Shown here piece after piece: positions 49,074-59,202 of a DNA stretch of 64,000 bases. How positions within the stretch are numbered: position 1 is the stretch's first letter; every line of letters starts with the position of its first letter. The stretch is taken from the NCBI GenBank assembly GCA_949295905.1, contig CASFNA010000005.1, positions 62,001-126,000 on the forward strand, read 5' to 3'. The position numbers were made by a program, and so were the translations under genes. Under the pieces are notes generated by a model. It was not told the DNA's origin and ran no database searches. It was given only the letters and a program-made list of their open reading frames with translations. The DNA is from an uncultured Prevotellaceae bacterium (GTDB taxonomy: Bacteria; Bacteroidota; Bacteroidia; Bacteroidales; Bacteroidaceae).

Positions 49074-51176
49074 TCAGTCGCCGTCCGCCGTGCTTACGGT
49101 TTTTACCTCGGCCTCGTAAGCGTTGTGCAGCTCCTCCTGCGAGCGGAAGGGGCGGTCGCCCTCGACGGGCTGTATGGTGTTCGCTCCTGTGCCGTCAACT
49201 ATGCGTCCGTTTGTGGTGTCGCGCAGGCCGAAGTCCACCGTGCGCATAAGGTCGCGTTGCAGGTCGGCGTCGTAGACGGGAGTCATCACCTCGATGCGGT
49301 TCAGCAGGTTGCGCGGCATCCAGTCCGCGCTGCCTATGTAATACTTCGGCGCGCCGCCGTTGCAGAAGATGAGTATGCGCGAATGCTCCAGGTAGCGGTC
49401 TATTATGCCCACGGCCCTGATGTTGTCGCTCACGCCCGGAACGCCAGTTACGAGCGAGCTGTTGCCGCGCAGTACGATGCCTATTTTCACTCCGGCGGCG
49501 GATGCGGCGTAGAGTTTGTTCACCACGTCAAGCTCGGTGATGTGGTTTATTTTCATCTTGAGCCACGCCTCGCGGCTCGCGCGGGCGTTTTTTATTTCGT
49601 TGTTGATGAGCGAGAGGATGCGGTTCTTCATCGAGTTGGGCGACACAAGCAGCTCCTTGAAGCGCACTTGGGAGAACGGACGGTCGATGAAGTCGAACAC
49701 TTTGCCCACTTCCTGCACGATGTTCTTGCGCGCGGTCATCATCAGGTAGTCAGTGTAAGTCTTGGCGTTGCCCTCGTGAAAGTTGCCGGTGCCTATGCAG
49801 GCTATGTCGCCCTGGCGCGACTCTATGTACAGGAGCTTGGAGTGAATCTTGAGTCCCTCCACGCCGAATATTACGTTTATGCCCTCTTCCTGCATGCGCT
49901 TGCTCCACTTTATGTTGCTCTCCTCGTCGAAGCGCGCCAGCAACTCCACCACGGCCGTCACCTTCTTGCCGTTGCGTGCGGCGCAGATGAGCGCCTTGAC
50001 TACCTTCGAGTCCTTTGCCAGACGGTACAGCGTGGTCTTGATTGACTTCACTTCGGGCTTCAGCGCGGCCTCGCGCAGCACGCGGATGTAGCCGTCGAAC
50101 GAGTGGTAAGGCACGTGTATGAACAAATCCTTGCGGCGAATCTGGTCGAGGATGCTCTCCTGCGACAGGAACTCGGGCTTCAATATGGATTTCCACTTGG
50201 GGAACTTTAGCTCTTCGTGACCGCAGTCAGGGAAGCCCATCAGGTCTTTGTGGTTCTGGTAACGGCTGCTTGCCAGCGAGGCGTCGAGCTTGCTCACGTC
50301 GAGTTTCGACATCAGCTTCTTCTTCATGTCCTTTGGCATGCGGCGGTCATAGATGAGGCGCACCGGCTCGCCCCGCCGCCTGCTGCTTACGCCTTTGGCT
50401 ACTTTTTGCAACACGCCGTACTCAAAGTCGTTCTCCATCTCCATCTCGGCGTCTTTGGTGAACTTGAATGAGTAGGCCTGGAACGTGCCTGGACGGAAGC
50501 CGATGAAGATGAGCGGCAGGCAGTAACGCACCACGTCGTCGAGGTACATTATGTTGTCGAAACCGTCAGACGAGGGCACTTTGATGAAGCGTCCGTGCTC
50601 CCTGTCGGGCACTTTGATTATGGCCAAGCTGCTTTTTGGCAGGCGCAGGCCGTCGGCAGGCTCTGTCCTCTTGATTAAGAGGTATATGCGGTTGTCCTCA
50701 AGCTGGCCTATTTCGTCTATTTCGGAGAACCAGATAGGGTTGGTGTAGCCGTTTAGCCGCTCGTGGTAGTAGGTCTTCAGGTAGGCCTGCTGCTCGTCGT
50801 TGAGCTGCGTTTCGTCAAGAAGGCGGATGTTGTGCTCCTCCAACGCTTTGAACACTTCGTCGATTGCGACGGTGTATTCCTGGCTGAACTGCGAGTTGAG
50901 CTTGTTGATGGTCTTGATGGTCTTGCGTATGCTGTCGTGCTGCTTGCGTATTTCCTTGTTGTCAGACTCGAGCAGGCGGTTGAGCGAAGCCATGCGCACG
51001 CGGAAGAACTCGTCAAGGTTGTTTGAGTAGATGCCGAGAAATGACAGCCGCTCGAGCAGCGGTATGCTGTCCTTCCGGGCTTCCTGCAATATGCGGTGGT
51101 TGAAGTACATCCAGCTCACGTCACGCTCTATGTAGTGGGCCTCTTTCTTTTTTCTGTTGTTGGTTTTCGTTGCCAT
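49074..51176 (-). CDS. ppk1: Polyphosphate kinase 1
   Basis: A 700-residue PPK1 of typical length. The N-terminal domain begins YIERDVSWMYFNHRILQEAR, then the head domain (NNLDEFFRVRMASL). The first PLD-like catalytic domain has the phosphorylated His in GLKIHSKLLYIE near residue 440, and the second has LEHSRILIFCNGG. It polymerises the ATP gamma-phosphate into polyphosphate at the membrane. A -7 box is at 51227-51234. Confidence 0.95.
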   Translation of the reverse strand: MATKTNNRKKKEAHYIERDVSWMYFNHRILQEARKDSIPLLERLSFLGIYSNNLDEFFRVRMASLNRLLESDNKEIRKQHDSIRKTIKTINKLNSQFSQEYTVAIDEVFKALEEHNIRLLDETQLNDEQQAYLKTYYHERLNGYTNPIWFSEIDEIGQLEDNRIYLLIKRTEPADGLRLPKSSLAIIKVPDREHGRFIKVPSSDGFDNIMYLDDVVRYCLPLIFIGFRPGTFQAYSFKFTKDAEMEMENDFEYGVLQKVAKGVSSRRRGEPVRLIYDRRMPKDMKKKLMSKLDVSKLDASLASSRYQNHKDLMGFPDCGHEELKFPKWKSILKPEFLSQESILDQIRRKDLFIHVPYHSFDGYIRVLREAALKPEVKSIKTTLYRLAKDSKVVKALICAARNGKKVTAVVELLARFDEESNIKWSKRMQEEGINVIFGVEGLKIHSKLLYIESRQGDIACIGTGNFHEGNAKTYTDYLMMTARKNIVQEVGKVFDFIDRPFSQVRFKELLVSPNSMKNRILSLINNEIKNARASREAWLKMKINHITELDVVNKLYAASAAGVKIGIVLRGNSSLVTGVPGVSDNIRAVGIIDRYLEHSRILIFCNGGAPKYYIGSADWMPRNLLNRIEVMTPVYDADLQRDLMRTVDFGLRDTTNGRIVDGTGANTIQPVEGDRPFRSQEELHNAYEAEVKTVSTADGD

Positions 51177-51226
51177 GATGCCGGTTGGTTTCTTTTTTTA
51201 TGGCGGAACGGCTGTGTCCGCTTTTG

Positions 51227-51234
51227 CAAAAATA
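51227..51234 (-). promoter_or_regulatory. -7 box for ppk1
   Basis: Minus strand TATTTTTG followed by C; leader about 43 nt to the ATG at 51176. Confidence 0.55.
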
Positions 51235-51331
51235 CGCTTATTATCCAACAAGAGCGTTGCAGCGGGTGTTAAATTTTTAATAAAATAATGTTACAAACAT
51301 GGTTGGTGGAAATGTGGGTGGAGTGGGGCGG

Positions 51332-51448
51332 CATTGCAATTCACGGCTTTTCATCGTGCGAAAGGCCGTGAATTGCAACGCAAAAGGCCGCCTTTTAGAA
51401 GCTAAAAGGCGGCCTTTTGGAAAGGTATTGATTATCAGCTGGTTACAC
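51332..51448. repeat. Dispersed hairpin repeat, family A (copy 13, reverse orientation)
   Basis: On the minus strand: head TGTAACCAGCTGATAATCAA, then CCAAAAGGCCGCCTTTTAGC, TAAAAGGCGGCCTTTTGCG and GGCCTTTCGC units. It begins just after the DUF5597 gene stop. Confidence 0.85.
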
Positions 51449-51452
51449 GCGG

Positions 51453-53207
51453 TCAATATTCGTATAGGCGGACGTGCAGTATTTGGTTGTCGCCGCATGA
51501 TATGCGGACGTGCCGTCCCTGGTGGGTCTGGTCGCCGTTGAGGCGGCGCAGGTACTTCGTCTGGCCGTCGGTGCCGATGCTTACTTCGTCCACCGTGCCT
51601 ATGCCGATGCGCCTGCCGGTGAACTTCCGGGTGTCTTTCTTGGCTTCGGACTTGCCTTGTCCGGCCGTGGCGAAGCCGTCTTCACCCAGCGTCTTGCGCT
51701 CTTCCTGCGCCTTTTCGGTGGCGGTCTGGAATGTCACCACGATGCCGTTGCCTGCCACGATGTAGTCGTTATCGGCCAGTTTGATGATTATTCCGCCGCC
51801 CTCAGGCCATGTGTCGGCCTTTGCGCGAGCGTCCCACGGCAGGGTGAAGAAGTGGTTGCAGGTCATGACAAGGTCGCCGTCGGTAATGGTACGTTCACGG
51901 TCGGTCTTGTCGAAGAGTAGTCCCCAAGTCTTTTCTGTGGCTTTGCCGCCGAGCAACAAGGGTGACAGCTGGTTGAGGATGGCGTAGCTTCCGCTTACCG
52001 AAGCCTGGTCGGCCGGTGAAGCCTGGTCTATGGCGAAGGGGCAGAAGCCCACGGCGCGGTGCTCGCCGAAGGTGTACATGGCGCGCACTCCGCTGTTTTC
52101 GCAGCAGCGAGATTCGGGTATGAAGAGCGGATTTCCGGGCAGGTCGTACAGCGACGCCCAGCCTTTGAAGCCCGTGTCGTATATGTCGGGCGAGAGCATC
52201 GATATGCCCGGGGCGGCGCACCGCCACATGTCTGTGAGGTGGGCGAGCGGTCCTGCCGACGGATATTCGCCCGGCTTGCGGCCTCGGCTGTTGAGTGCGG
52301 CGTTGACGTAGAGCGGTATGTCGTGTATGCTTTGTGCGCTTTGTGCAAGCTGCTCTACGTATTTGGCGTAGTGGTAGGCCATGAACATTTCTTCGGTGTA
52401 TATGTCGTCACCGAACAGCGTAGCCCATGTGCCGCCGCGTTTCAGTTTCTGTGAAAGCGTTTTTTTGCTTTCGCCTGAAAGCGTCTCGCAGCCCGTAAGC
52501 TTATTGAGTGTGTACGGATGCAGCGTCTTGGCATGGCTTTCAAGGTAAGAAAGAAGTTCATCGGGCACGTCGGAGTTGTAAAGCCGCGTGGCTTCGGGCG
52601 AATAGTCGCGCGCGCTTTCGAGCATTCCTATCTCGTTCTCCACCTGCACCATGATGACTGTCGATAGCTGCTTGTCCTTCTCCTTGATGTATTCCATCAG
52701 CTTGGAGAATGCGCGGCGGTCGGCCTCGAGCACGTTTTTGGAGAACGCGTTGGCTATTTCCATCGGCTTGCTCGCGGCCGTCACGGCGCGCGGAAAGCGC
52801 TTGACGTCCTCCTTGAACCACAGGGGCGCGTAGCAGCTCATCGAGTTTTTCCATGCGCCGAACCACAGGAAGACCACCTTCAGCTGGTTTTCGCGCGCCT
52901 TGTCGATGGCTCGGCCTATGAGCGAAAAGTCGTATTCGCCTTCGCGAGGCTCAATCAAGTCCCACTGCGCAGGCACGAGCACGGTGTTCAGTCCGAGGCG
53001 TTTCATCTCGGGCATCACGCGGTCTATGTCGTCGAAACACGTCGCGGCGGAGTTGCTTAGCTCGCCTCCGAGTATGAGCATTGGTTGCCCGTTTACCGTA
53101 AGGTGTGCGCCGTTGTCGTGGCGTTCCAGTACGGATTGCGCCGCAACATGTGCGGCGCATCCTGACATTATGGCGATAGCCAATATCTTGCAAATCGTTT
53201 TTTTCAT
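51453..53207 (-). CDS. GH35-like / DUF5597 glycoside hydrolase
   Basis: A 584-residue exported protein with signal peptide MKKTICKILAIAIMSGCAAH. The (beta/alpha)8 barrel of clan GH-A covers about 35-400: LILGGELSNSA, NTVLVPAQWDLIEPREGEYDF, and acid/base Glu192 in MVQVENEIG; Glu365 in PLFIPESR is the likely nucleophile. DUF5597 beta domains follow. Relatives include beta-galactosidase/beta-xylosidase-type enzymes. In this locus it probably removes side-chain or terminal sugars from xylan-derived oligomers. Starts 4 bp after the GH67 stop, so co-transcribed with it. Confidence 0.85.
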   Translation of the reverse strand: MKKTICKILAIAIMSGCAAHVAAQSVLERHDNGAHLTVNGQPMLILGGELSNSAATCFDDIDRVMPEMKRLGLNTVLVPAQWDLIEPREGEYDFSLIGRAIDKARENQLKVVFLWFGAWKNSMSCYAPLWFKEDVKRFPRAVTAASKPMEIANAFSKNVLEADRRAFSKLMEYIKEKDKQLSTVIMVQVENEIGMLESARDYSPEATRLYNSDVPDELLSYLESHAKTLHPYTLNKLTGCETLSGESKKTLSQKLKRGGTWATLFGDDIYTEEMFMAYHYAKYVEQLAQSAQSIHDIPLYVNAALNSRGRKPGEYPSAGPLAHLTDMWRCAAPGISMLSPDIYDTGFKGWASLYDLPGNPLFIPESRCCENSGVRAMYTFGEHRAVGFCPFAIDQASPADQASVSGSYAILNQLSPLLLGGKATEKTWGLLFDKTDRERTITDGDLVMTCNHFFTLPWDARAKADTWPEGGGIIIKLADNDYIVAGNGIVVTFQTATEKAQEERKTLGEDGFATAGQGKSEAKKDTRKFTGRRIGIGTVDEVSIGTDGQTKYLRRLNGDQTHQGRHVRISCGDNQILHVRLYEY

Positions 53208-53211
53208 CGCT

Positions 53212-55149
53212 TTATTTTATTATCTGCTTTGAAAATGCGCTGAAATAGCCGAGGCATACGTTGCGCCACTCCTTGGCGTTGTCTACCTGTACGTCCATAA
53301 GGCGGCTTACGTGGTTAAAGCGTTCTTCGTCAACATACGGGCGCATGGTCTGCCATACGGCGGCGAAACGCTCCGTCTCGCTCACTCCGCGGTTGTAGTG
53401 CGCGCAGAGGTTCTGCCACAGCGTCTTGCCGTTCTTCATCTTGTAGTCCCAGCTTACGTGGTGGAACCACAGCAGGTATTCCTCCGGGCATGTCTCTATG
53501 TTGTTGTACAAGTCGTTGTACGGCGCGCGGTACTGGCTCACGGCGTCACTACCGGTGCGCGTGCGGTCATAGCCTACGCCTGCGGTGTCAGCCTTGTGGT
53601 AATATACTGGGCACCATTCTATCGGGAAGTGTGGGTACTGTCCTTGCGGCTCGGGGCCGTAGTGGTGGTCTGCCTTGAATATGTGGTGCAGGCCGAGGGG
53701 CATCATGTAGTCTACGCAGGCTTCGCGGCTGGCCTCCATCACTTCGGTCATGGGATTGACGAATGCTGCGTCGTGCGTGAATGTTTGCGTCAGCCATTCG
53801 CGCGCTATGCTGTCAGATGAGAGCTCTGGATTCCACGCAAGGCGGCCGAAAGCGTACCAGTTGGCCTGCGAGAAGGGGTGTCCGCACCAGTTCTTGTCGT
53901 CGCCCGTGTTGGCTACTCCTGCTATTCCGCGTAGCTGCTTGGGGTTTACGAAACTGAAAAACTCTTTCCACATCGGGGCGAGATATACCAGATGCAGGCT
54001 CTGCCCAAGGTATTCCTGCGTGATTTGCAGCTCCGCCCACATCGGCGTATGCTTCATCTGGTCGAAGATTGGGGCGTAAGGCTCGCGCGGCTGGAAGTCA
54101 AGCGGGCCGTTCTTTGATTGCAGGATGACGTTCTTGGCGAACTTCCCGTCAAGGTCTTCAAACTCCGTTATTGCCTGCTTCACACGGTCTTCACCCTCGT
54201 GGTTGCCGTAAACGAAGCTGCGCCACATCACTATCCCCTTGTGTGGGGCAAGCGCCTCGGCCAGCATGTTGGCTCCGTCGGCGTGTGTACGGTTGTAGTC
54301 GCCGGGGCCGGGCTGGCCTTCAGAGTTGGCTTTCACAAGGAAACCGCCGAAGTCGGGTATTTCCTTGTATATCTCTTTAGCCTTCTTTTTCCACCACGCC
54401 CTTACATCGCTGTTCAGTGGGTCGGCGGTTTTGAGGCCGTCGAGCACCATTGGCGAAGCGAAGTTTACCGATATGTAAGTCTTTATTCCGTAAGGACGCA
54501 GCAGGTCGGCGATAACTCTTACCTTCTTTATATACTCTAAGCTGAGTATGCTCGGCGATGCGTTTACGTTGTTGATAACGCTGCCGTTAATGCCGATGGA
54601 GGCGTTTGCGCGAGCGTATATTGTGAGCCTTTCCTTAAGGTTGATGCTCATCGTACCCTTGTCGCCGTTGATTTCGTCCCATTTCCATATGCTCTTGCCT
54701 GCATATCCGCGCTCAACGCTTCCGTCGGGGTTGTCCCAATGGTTGAGCACACGGTATTCGAAGGCCGGAGAACTGGTCTCGTTGCTGACGCTGTTGCCAG
54801 TTTCCTGCATGCGCAGAAGTTCGTATGCGCCGTACAGCAGGCCTGCACTGCGGCGTGCCTTGACCTCGATTGGGCCGCCGTCGGCAGGCTTTACGATGGC
54901 GAAACCGTCATTGTCGGGCATGGAACCGTCCTTTTTCAGCGTCACGTCACCGCCGTTCCAATAAGCGGTCAGTTCGTTTACTGCGTTCTTGGCGATGGCC
55001 GACTTGTCGTTAGTCTTGACTTTGGCTGTATTAGCCTTTTGCTGCATACGCAGCCACAAGTTAGAACCGTCTTCGGCGTTTGCGGCAAGTAAAAACAAAG
55101 CAGCCGCAACAGAAGCAATTATTCTTCTCTGTCTCATGGTGTTATTCAT
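53212..55149 (-). CDS. aguA: Alpha-glucuronidase, GH67
   Basis: A 645-residue exported GH67 enzyme, signal peptide about MRQRRIIASVAAALFLLAANA (a second ATG at 55137 is equally possible). It shows the GH67 pattern: GLLYGAYELLRMQ, EYRVLNHWDNPDGSVERGYAG, and GGFLVKANSEGQPGPGDYNR with the likely acid Glu. It releases 4-O-methyl-glucuronic acid from the non-reducing end of xylo-oligosaccharides, probably in the periplasm. Its start overlaps the stop of the regulator gene by 8 bp, so expression is tied to it. Confidence 0.94.
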   Translation of the reverse strand: MNNTMRQRRIIASVAAALFLLAANAEDGSNLWLRMQQKANTAKVKTNDKSAIAKNAVNELTAYWNGGDVTLKKDGSMPDNDGFAIVKPADGGPIEVKARRSAGLLYGAYELLRMQETGNSVSNETSSPAFEYRVLNHWDNPDGSVERGYAGKSIWKWDEINGDKGTMSINLKERLTIYARANASIGINGSVINNVNASPSILSLEYIKKVRVIADLLRPYGIKTYISVNFASPMVLDGLKTADPLNSDVRAWWKKKAKEIYKEIPDFGGFLVKANSEGQPGPGDYNRTHADGANMLAEALAPHKGIVMWRSFVYGNHEGEDRVKQAITEFEDLDGKFAKNVILQSKNGPLDFQPREPYAPIFDQMKHTPMWAELQITQEYLGQSLHLVYLAPMWKEFFSFVNPKQLRGIAGVANTGDDKNWCGHPFSQANWYAFGRLAWNPELSSDSIAREWLTQTFTHDAAFVNPMTEVMEASREACVDYMMPLGLHHIFKADHHYGPEPQGQYPHFPIEWCPVYYHKADTAGVGYDRTRTGSDAVSQYRAPYNDLYNNIETCPEEYLLWFHHVSWDYKMKNGKTLWQNLCAHYNRGVSETERFAAVWQTMRPYVDEERFNHVSRLMDVQVDNAKEWRNVCLGYFSAFSKQIIK

Positions 55150-58100
55150 TTGTTTCTTGGTTGTCGTCTTTCTTGTTTTCAGTTTCTTTATTTTCTTGTT
55201 CAGGCGCTTTTACATTTCTGTTCTTCTCGGCGTATTCGGACGGTGACATTCCAAAATGTTTTTTAAATACGGTAGAGAAGTGTGTCTGGTTGTTGAAGCC
55301 GACGTTGTATGCAACTTGGGTTATGTTGATTTGTCCCTCGCGTATGAGCCTTGCTGCCTGTTTCAGGCGCAGGTTGCGTATGAATTCGCCGGTGGATATG
55401 CCCGTGATTTCTTTCATTTTACGGTGCAGTTGGGCGCGGCTTATGCCTACATCCTCGGTCAGTTCCTCGACGTTGAAGTCTGGGTTGGACAGGTTCTTGT
55501 TGATGGATTTCATTATTCTTTCCATCAATACGTCGTTGTTCCCTTTCACTCTGATTTGTTCAACCTTGTCATTTTGCGCCTGTGCGCCGGAGAATTTGCC
55601 TTTGAGCTGGCGTACGCGGTTGACCAAATTGTCGATAATGACGCGTAGTTCGGTTATGTCGAACGGCTTTGGCAAGTAAGCGTCGGCACCTTTCTTGAAA
55701 CCTTCCATACGGTCGGAAGCATCCGATTTCGATGTGAGCAGTATCACGGGAATATCAGATATGATGTCGTTCGTCTTGATGTTCTTCAACAGTGATATGC
55801 CGTCCATGACTGGCATTACAATGTCGGAGATGACGAGGTCATAGTGTTTTGACAGCAGAGCCTGTAGCGCTTCCTTGCCGTTGGCGGCACCGTCGAGCTT
55901 GTACCATTCTCCGAGTTCTTCCCTGATGTATTTCAATATCTCGGGGTCGTCGTCAACTACTAATATCTTGTAGCTCTTGCTTGCGTGGTTTCTTGCCGTA
56001 GCCGTATGCGGCTTTTTGGGTGCTTCTTCACGCTTTACTATTTCTTCAGGCTTTAGGTGCTTGTTGCCTGTGGGCAGTGTGATGGTCACCAGCGCGCCGT
56101 TTTTGCCGTCGGTTCGGTTGGCCGCCTTGATTTTGCCTCCGTGCATTTGTATGAGTGTGCGGCATAGATTCAGCCCAATGCCGGTGCCTGCCGACTTTGT
56201 ACCAGTGCTGTTCTTGCCTTGGTAGAAGCGGTCGAACAGCTTTTCGGTGTTTTCGTCGCTGAAGCCCTGTCCTGTGTCTGCAACTTCTATTGTTATGGTA
56301 TTTCTGTCTTGCTTGAGCCTGATGCTGATTTCGCCTCCGTCAGGAGTGAACTTGAATGAGTTTGATAACAGGTTCTGGATGACTTTGTCAAAGTTGGTGC
56401 GGTCAACCCATGCGTACACTTCATCCGTGCTTTCCACTGTCAGCTTAATGTTGTGCTGGCGTGCGTTGCTTTGGAACATGGCTGTCACTCCGCTGATTTG
56501 TTCGGCCAGGTCGGTATGCTGGCAGTGCAGGTGCATCTGGTTCTTGTCTATCCGCCTTTCGTCAAGTATCTGGTTGACGAGCAGCAACAAGCGTTGCGCA
56601 TTGCGGTCGATTGTATCGATGTCGGCGAGGCTTTCCTTGTCGGTGAGCCTTTGTTTCAGTTTGTTGAGTGGACCGATGATTAGCGTTAGCGGCGAACGTA
56701 TGTCGTGTGTCGCGTTGATGAGGAAGCGCATCTTCGCCTCTTCGAGTTCTTCGCGCTTGTTTTTTTCATACTGCCACAAAGCGTATACCACAATGCTTAT
56801 GATTGCGGCGATGTATAGCACCCATGCCATTGTAGACGAATACCAGGGGTGTTTCACTATAATGGTGATTATCTTCGTCTGTTTTGAATATTTGCCGCTG
56901 CATTCTGCCCTGACGTAAATCTCGTATTTCCCGGGCTTCAGCTCGTTGAACTGTATGGCGTTGGAACCGTCACGCACGGTCTGCCATTCCTTGCTCACAT
57001 TTATTCTGTATTGGAACTTTATCTCTTCCGTGTGTTTGTAGTTGAGCAGTGAGAATTCCAGTTGCAGCGTATTGCTGTTGTAAGGCACTTCGAACTTGTC
57101 CTTGAAGCAGAACACCGGTTTGCCGTTTACTATGAAGTTGGTAAGGTAGATGCTGTCCATCTCGATGGTGCTGTTCTTTACCGCTTCGGGATAGAATACG
57201 GTTATGCCGTCGTTGGTGCCGAAGGCTATGCGGTCGTCGGCCGCGTGCACGGCTGCGCCGAGCACGTATTCGCGGTTTGACAGGCCGTTGCCGCTTACGT
57301 GGCTGATGAACCTGCGCTTTGCCTTGTCGTACATGAGTATGCCGCGCGACGTGCTTAGCCAGATGTCGCCCGACTTGTCTGTCACGATGCTGTATATCGA
57401 CCTGTTGCGCAGCATCTCGGAGCCGGGGAACAGCTTTAGCTTGTCTGCCTTCCTTTCGTACATGTACAGGCCGTTGTTCGTGCCGATGAGCACGTTGCCG
57501 CCGCGTGTTTCGCAGAACGCCAGGCTTTGCATGTCGGGCAGCATCTTGCTGCGTTTCAGCACGTTGAAGTTGCTGTTGCGTGTATCCATGCACGACAGTC
57601 CGTTCGAGCTGCCTATCCAAAGCAGGCCGTGGCTGTCTATGAACAGGGCCTTTATCCAGTTGTTGCAGATGGTGCCGAGGCGCCTGCGGTCGGTCATGCT
57701 GAAGTCTGTCTGGCTGCCGGTGCGCGTGTCGTATATGGACAGGCTCTTGCCGTAGTTGCATATGTAGAGGCGTCCTTTGCCGTCGTCGGTCATGCAGTTT
57801 ATGTCGTATCCGCCGTATTGCGCTTTCAGCGTGTACGTTCCTTTGTACGGGTCGTATGAGTACAGGGCGTTCTCCGTGCACAGCCAGAAGCCTCCGCTCT
57901 TGTCTTTGTAGATTGTATTCGTGCCGTACGGCGATTTCGGGTGTGCCGTGATGTTGCCGTATTTGTCAAACCTGTAGACGCCGGCTTTCTGCACTACGGC
58001 CAGTATGTCGCCGCCGTTGCCGGCCGATATTGACGAAAGGCCGCTGCCGAGGACGTATCTTTGCGACGTGAAGTCCCACTGGCCGAAGGCGTCTTTCTCG

Positions 58101-59173
58101 TAGTTGAGCATGTATATGCCGCGCTTGTAGCAGCTTACCCAGATGTTCTTGTCCTTGTCTTCGAATATGTCGTTGACGTTGGACGTTGACAGGTCGAACG
58201 TCCTGTCCTTCGTTTCCACCTGCCGCAGTTTCTTGCTGCCGCGCGGGATGACCATCAGGCCTTTGCCCGAAGTGCCTATGTATATGTTGCCGTCATGGTC
58301 GGCGATGGCTCTCCTTATGGTCGCGTTGCGGTTGAGAAGGCTCATGTCGTAGTCGGCCGCAGTTAGCCTTGCGGTGTCGTAGTCGTATCTCATTATGCCG
58401 TACATGCCGACTACGATGAAGCCCTTTTCGTCGGTGTCGATGAAATTGACGGCCGGCCCGCACGCCAGGGGGTATTCTTTTATGCCGCCTGGCTTGCCGC
58501 CAATGCCGATTTCAGCCACCAGTTGCAGGTGGTTGGCAAACCATAAGCCGCCTCGCCTGTCGGTGAACAGCTTGTTGGTGAACGTGTATTTGCTGTTCCA
58601 GTCCAGCCTGTCGTCTGTCGTAATGTTGTCGGTGCCTGCCTTTATTTTGAACAGTCCGTATCCTGCCGTGGCTATAAGAATGTTGCCGTCGGTGTCTTCG
58701 ATGATGTCTTGCACCCTCGGCTTCAGTCCGCCGGGGAAGTGGTGGCGCTTGAAGCGGTCGCTCCTTGCGTCGTAGGTCATGAGCCCTTGTTCGCAGCCTA
58801 TCCACAGCCTGCCGTTGCTGTCGGAGTAAATCTTGCTTATGTCGTTGCTTGTCAGCGATGTCGAGTCATTGTCGTTCAGATTGTTCTTGGTGTAGTTTGT
58901 GAAGCGGTAGCCGTCAAACTTGTTGAGGCCGTTCTCTGTTCCGACCCATATGTAGCCGTACTTGTCCTGGCAGATGCAGCTGACGAGGTTGCTTGTAAGC
59001 TTGTCGGCCGTGTACAGGTTGCCGCTGTCGGCCTGGGCGATGACACCCATCAGCACGCAGGCTGCAATGGCCAAGAGCGTACCTTTGGTGCGTATTGCGC
59101 CAAAGACGGATGGAAACCGTAACTTTTTTGCCTTGTTTTCTTTTGTATTGTCGTTGCTGCTGTGGTGTGGCAT
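55142..59173 (-). CDS. Hybrid two-component system regulator of xylan use (HTCS)
   Basis: A 1343-residue one-protein signalling system. The longest frame starts with TTG at 59209; the ATG at 59173 is used. A periplasmic sensor has about 14 two-bladed-propeller Reg_prop repeats (about 45-680; 'YGYIWVGTENGLNKFDGYRF'), then Y_Y_Y (about 700-775) and one membrane helix (about 781-799). Then come a HisKA (NATHDIRSPLTL, His near 823), HATPase, receiver domain (DLVISDIVMPVMDG, Asp near 1115) and a C-terminal AraC-type HTH. It senses xylan oligosaccharides and activates the locus; similar in type to XynR of Prevotella bryantii. Upstream of GH67 and GH35-like genes in one operon. Confidence 0.93.
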   Translation of the reverse strand: MPHHSSNDNTKENKAKKLRFPSVFGAIRTKGTLLAIAACVLMGVIAQADSGNLYTADKLTSNLVSCICQDKYGYIWVGTENGLNKFDGYRFTNYTKNNLNDNDSTSLTSNDISKIYSDSNGRLWIGCEQGLMTYDARSDRFKRHHFPGGLKPRVQDIIEDTDGNILIATAGYGLFKIKAGTDNITTDDRLDWNSKYTFTNKLFTDRRGGLWFANHLQLVAEIGIGGKPGGIKEYPLACGPAVNFIDTDEKGFIVVGMYGIMRYDYDTARLTAADYDMSLLNRNATIRRAIADHDGNIYIGTSGKGLMVIPRGSKKLRQVETKDRTFDLSTSNVNDIFEDKDKNIWVSCYKRGIYMLNYEKDAFGQWDFTSQRYVLGSGLSSISAGNGGDILAVVQKAGVYRFDKYGNITAHPKSPYGTNTIYKDKSGGFWLCTENALYSYDPYKGTYTLKAQYGGYDINCMTDDGKGRLYICNYGKSLSIYDTRTGSQTDFSMTDRRRLGTICNNWIKALFIDSHGLLWIGSSNGLSCMDTRNSNFNVLKRSKMLPDMQSLAFCETRGGNVLIGTNNGLYMYERKADKLKLFPGSEMLRNRSIYSIVTDKSGDIWLSTSRGILMYDKAKRRFISHVSGNGLSNREYVLGAAVHAADDRIAFGTNDGITVFYPEAVKNSTIEMDSIYLTNFIVNGKPVFCFKDKFEVPYNSNTLQLEFSLLNYKHTEEIKFQYRINVSKEWQTVRDGSNAIQFNELKPGKYEIYVRAECSGKYSKQTKIITIIVKHPWYSSTMAWVLYIAAIISIVVYALWQYEKNKREELEEAKMRFLINATHDIRSPLTLIIGPLNKLKQRLTDKESLADIDTIDRNAQRLLLLVNQILDERRIDKNQMHLHCQHTDLAEQISGVTAMFQSNARQHNIKLTVESTDEVYAWVDRTNFDKVIQNLLSNSFKFTPDGGEISIRLKQDRNTITIEVADTGQGFSDENTEKLFDRFYQGKNSTGTKSAGTGIGLNLCRTLIQMHGGKIKAANRTDGKNGALVTITLPTGNKHLKPEEIVKREEAPKKPHTATARNHASKSYKILVVDDDPEILKYIREELGEWYKLDGAANGKEALQALLSKHYDLVISDIVMPVMDGISLLKNIKTNDIISDIPVILLTSKSDASDRMEGFKKGADAYLPKPFDITELRVIIDNLVNRVRQLKGKFSGAQAQNDKVEQIRVKGNNDVLMERIMKSINKNLSNPDFNVEELTEDVGISRAQLHRKMKEITGISTGEFIRNLRLKQAARLIREGQINITQVAYNVGFNNQTHFSTVFKKHFGMSPSEYAEKNRNVKAPEQENKETENKKDDNQETNE

Positions 59174-59202
59174 GATGTCTGTAATTGTTCCGATAGTGTT
59201 CC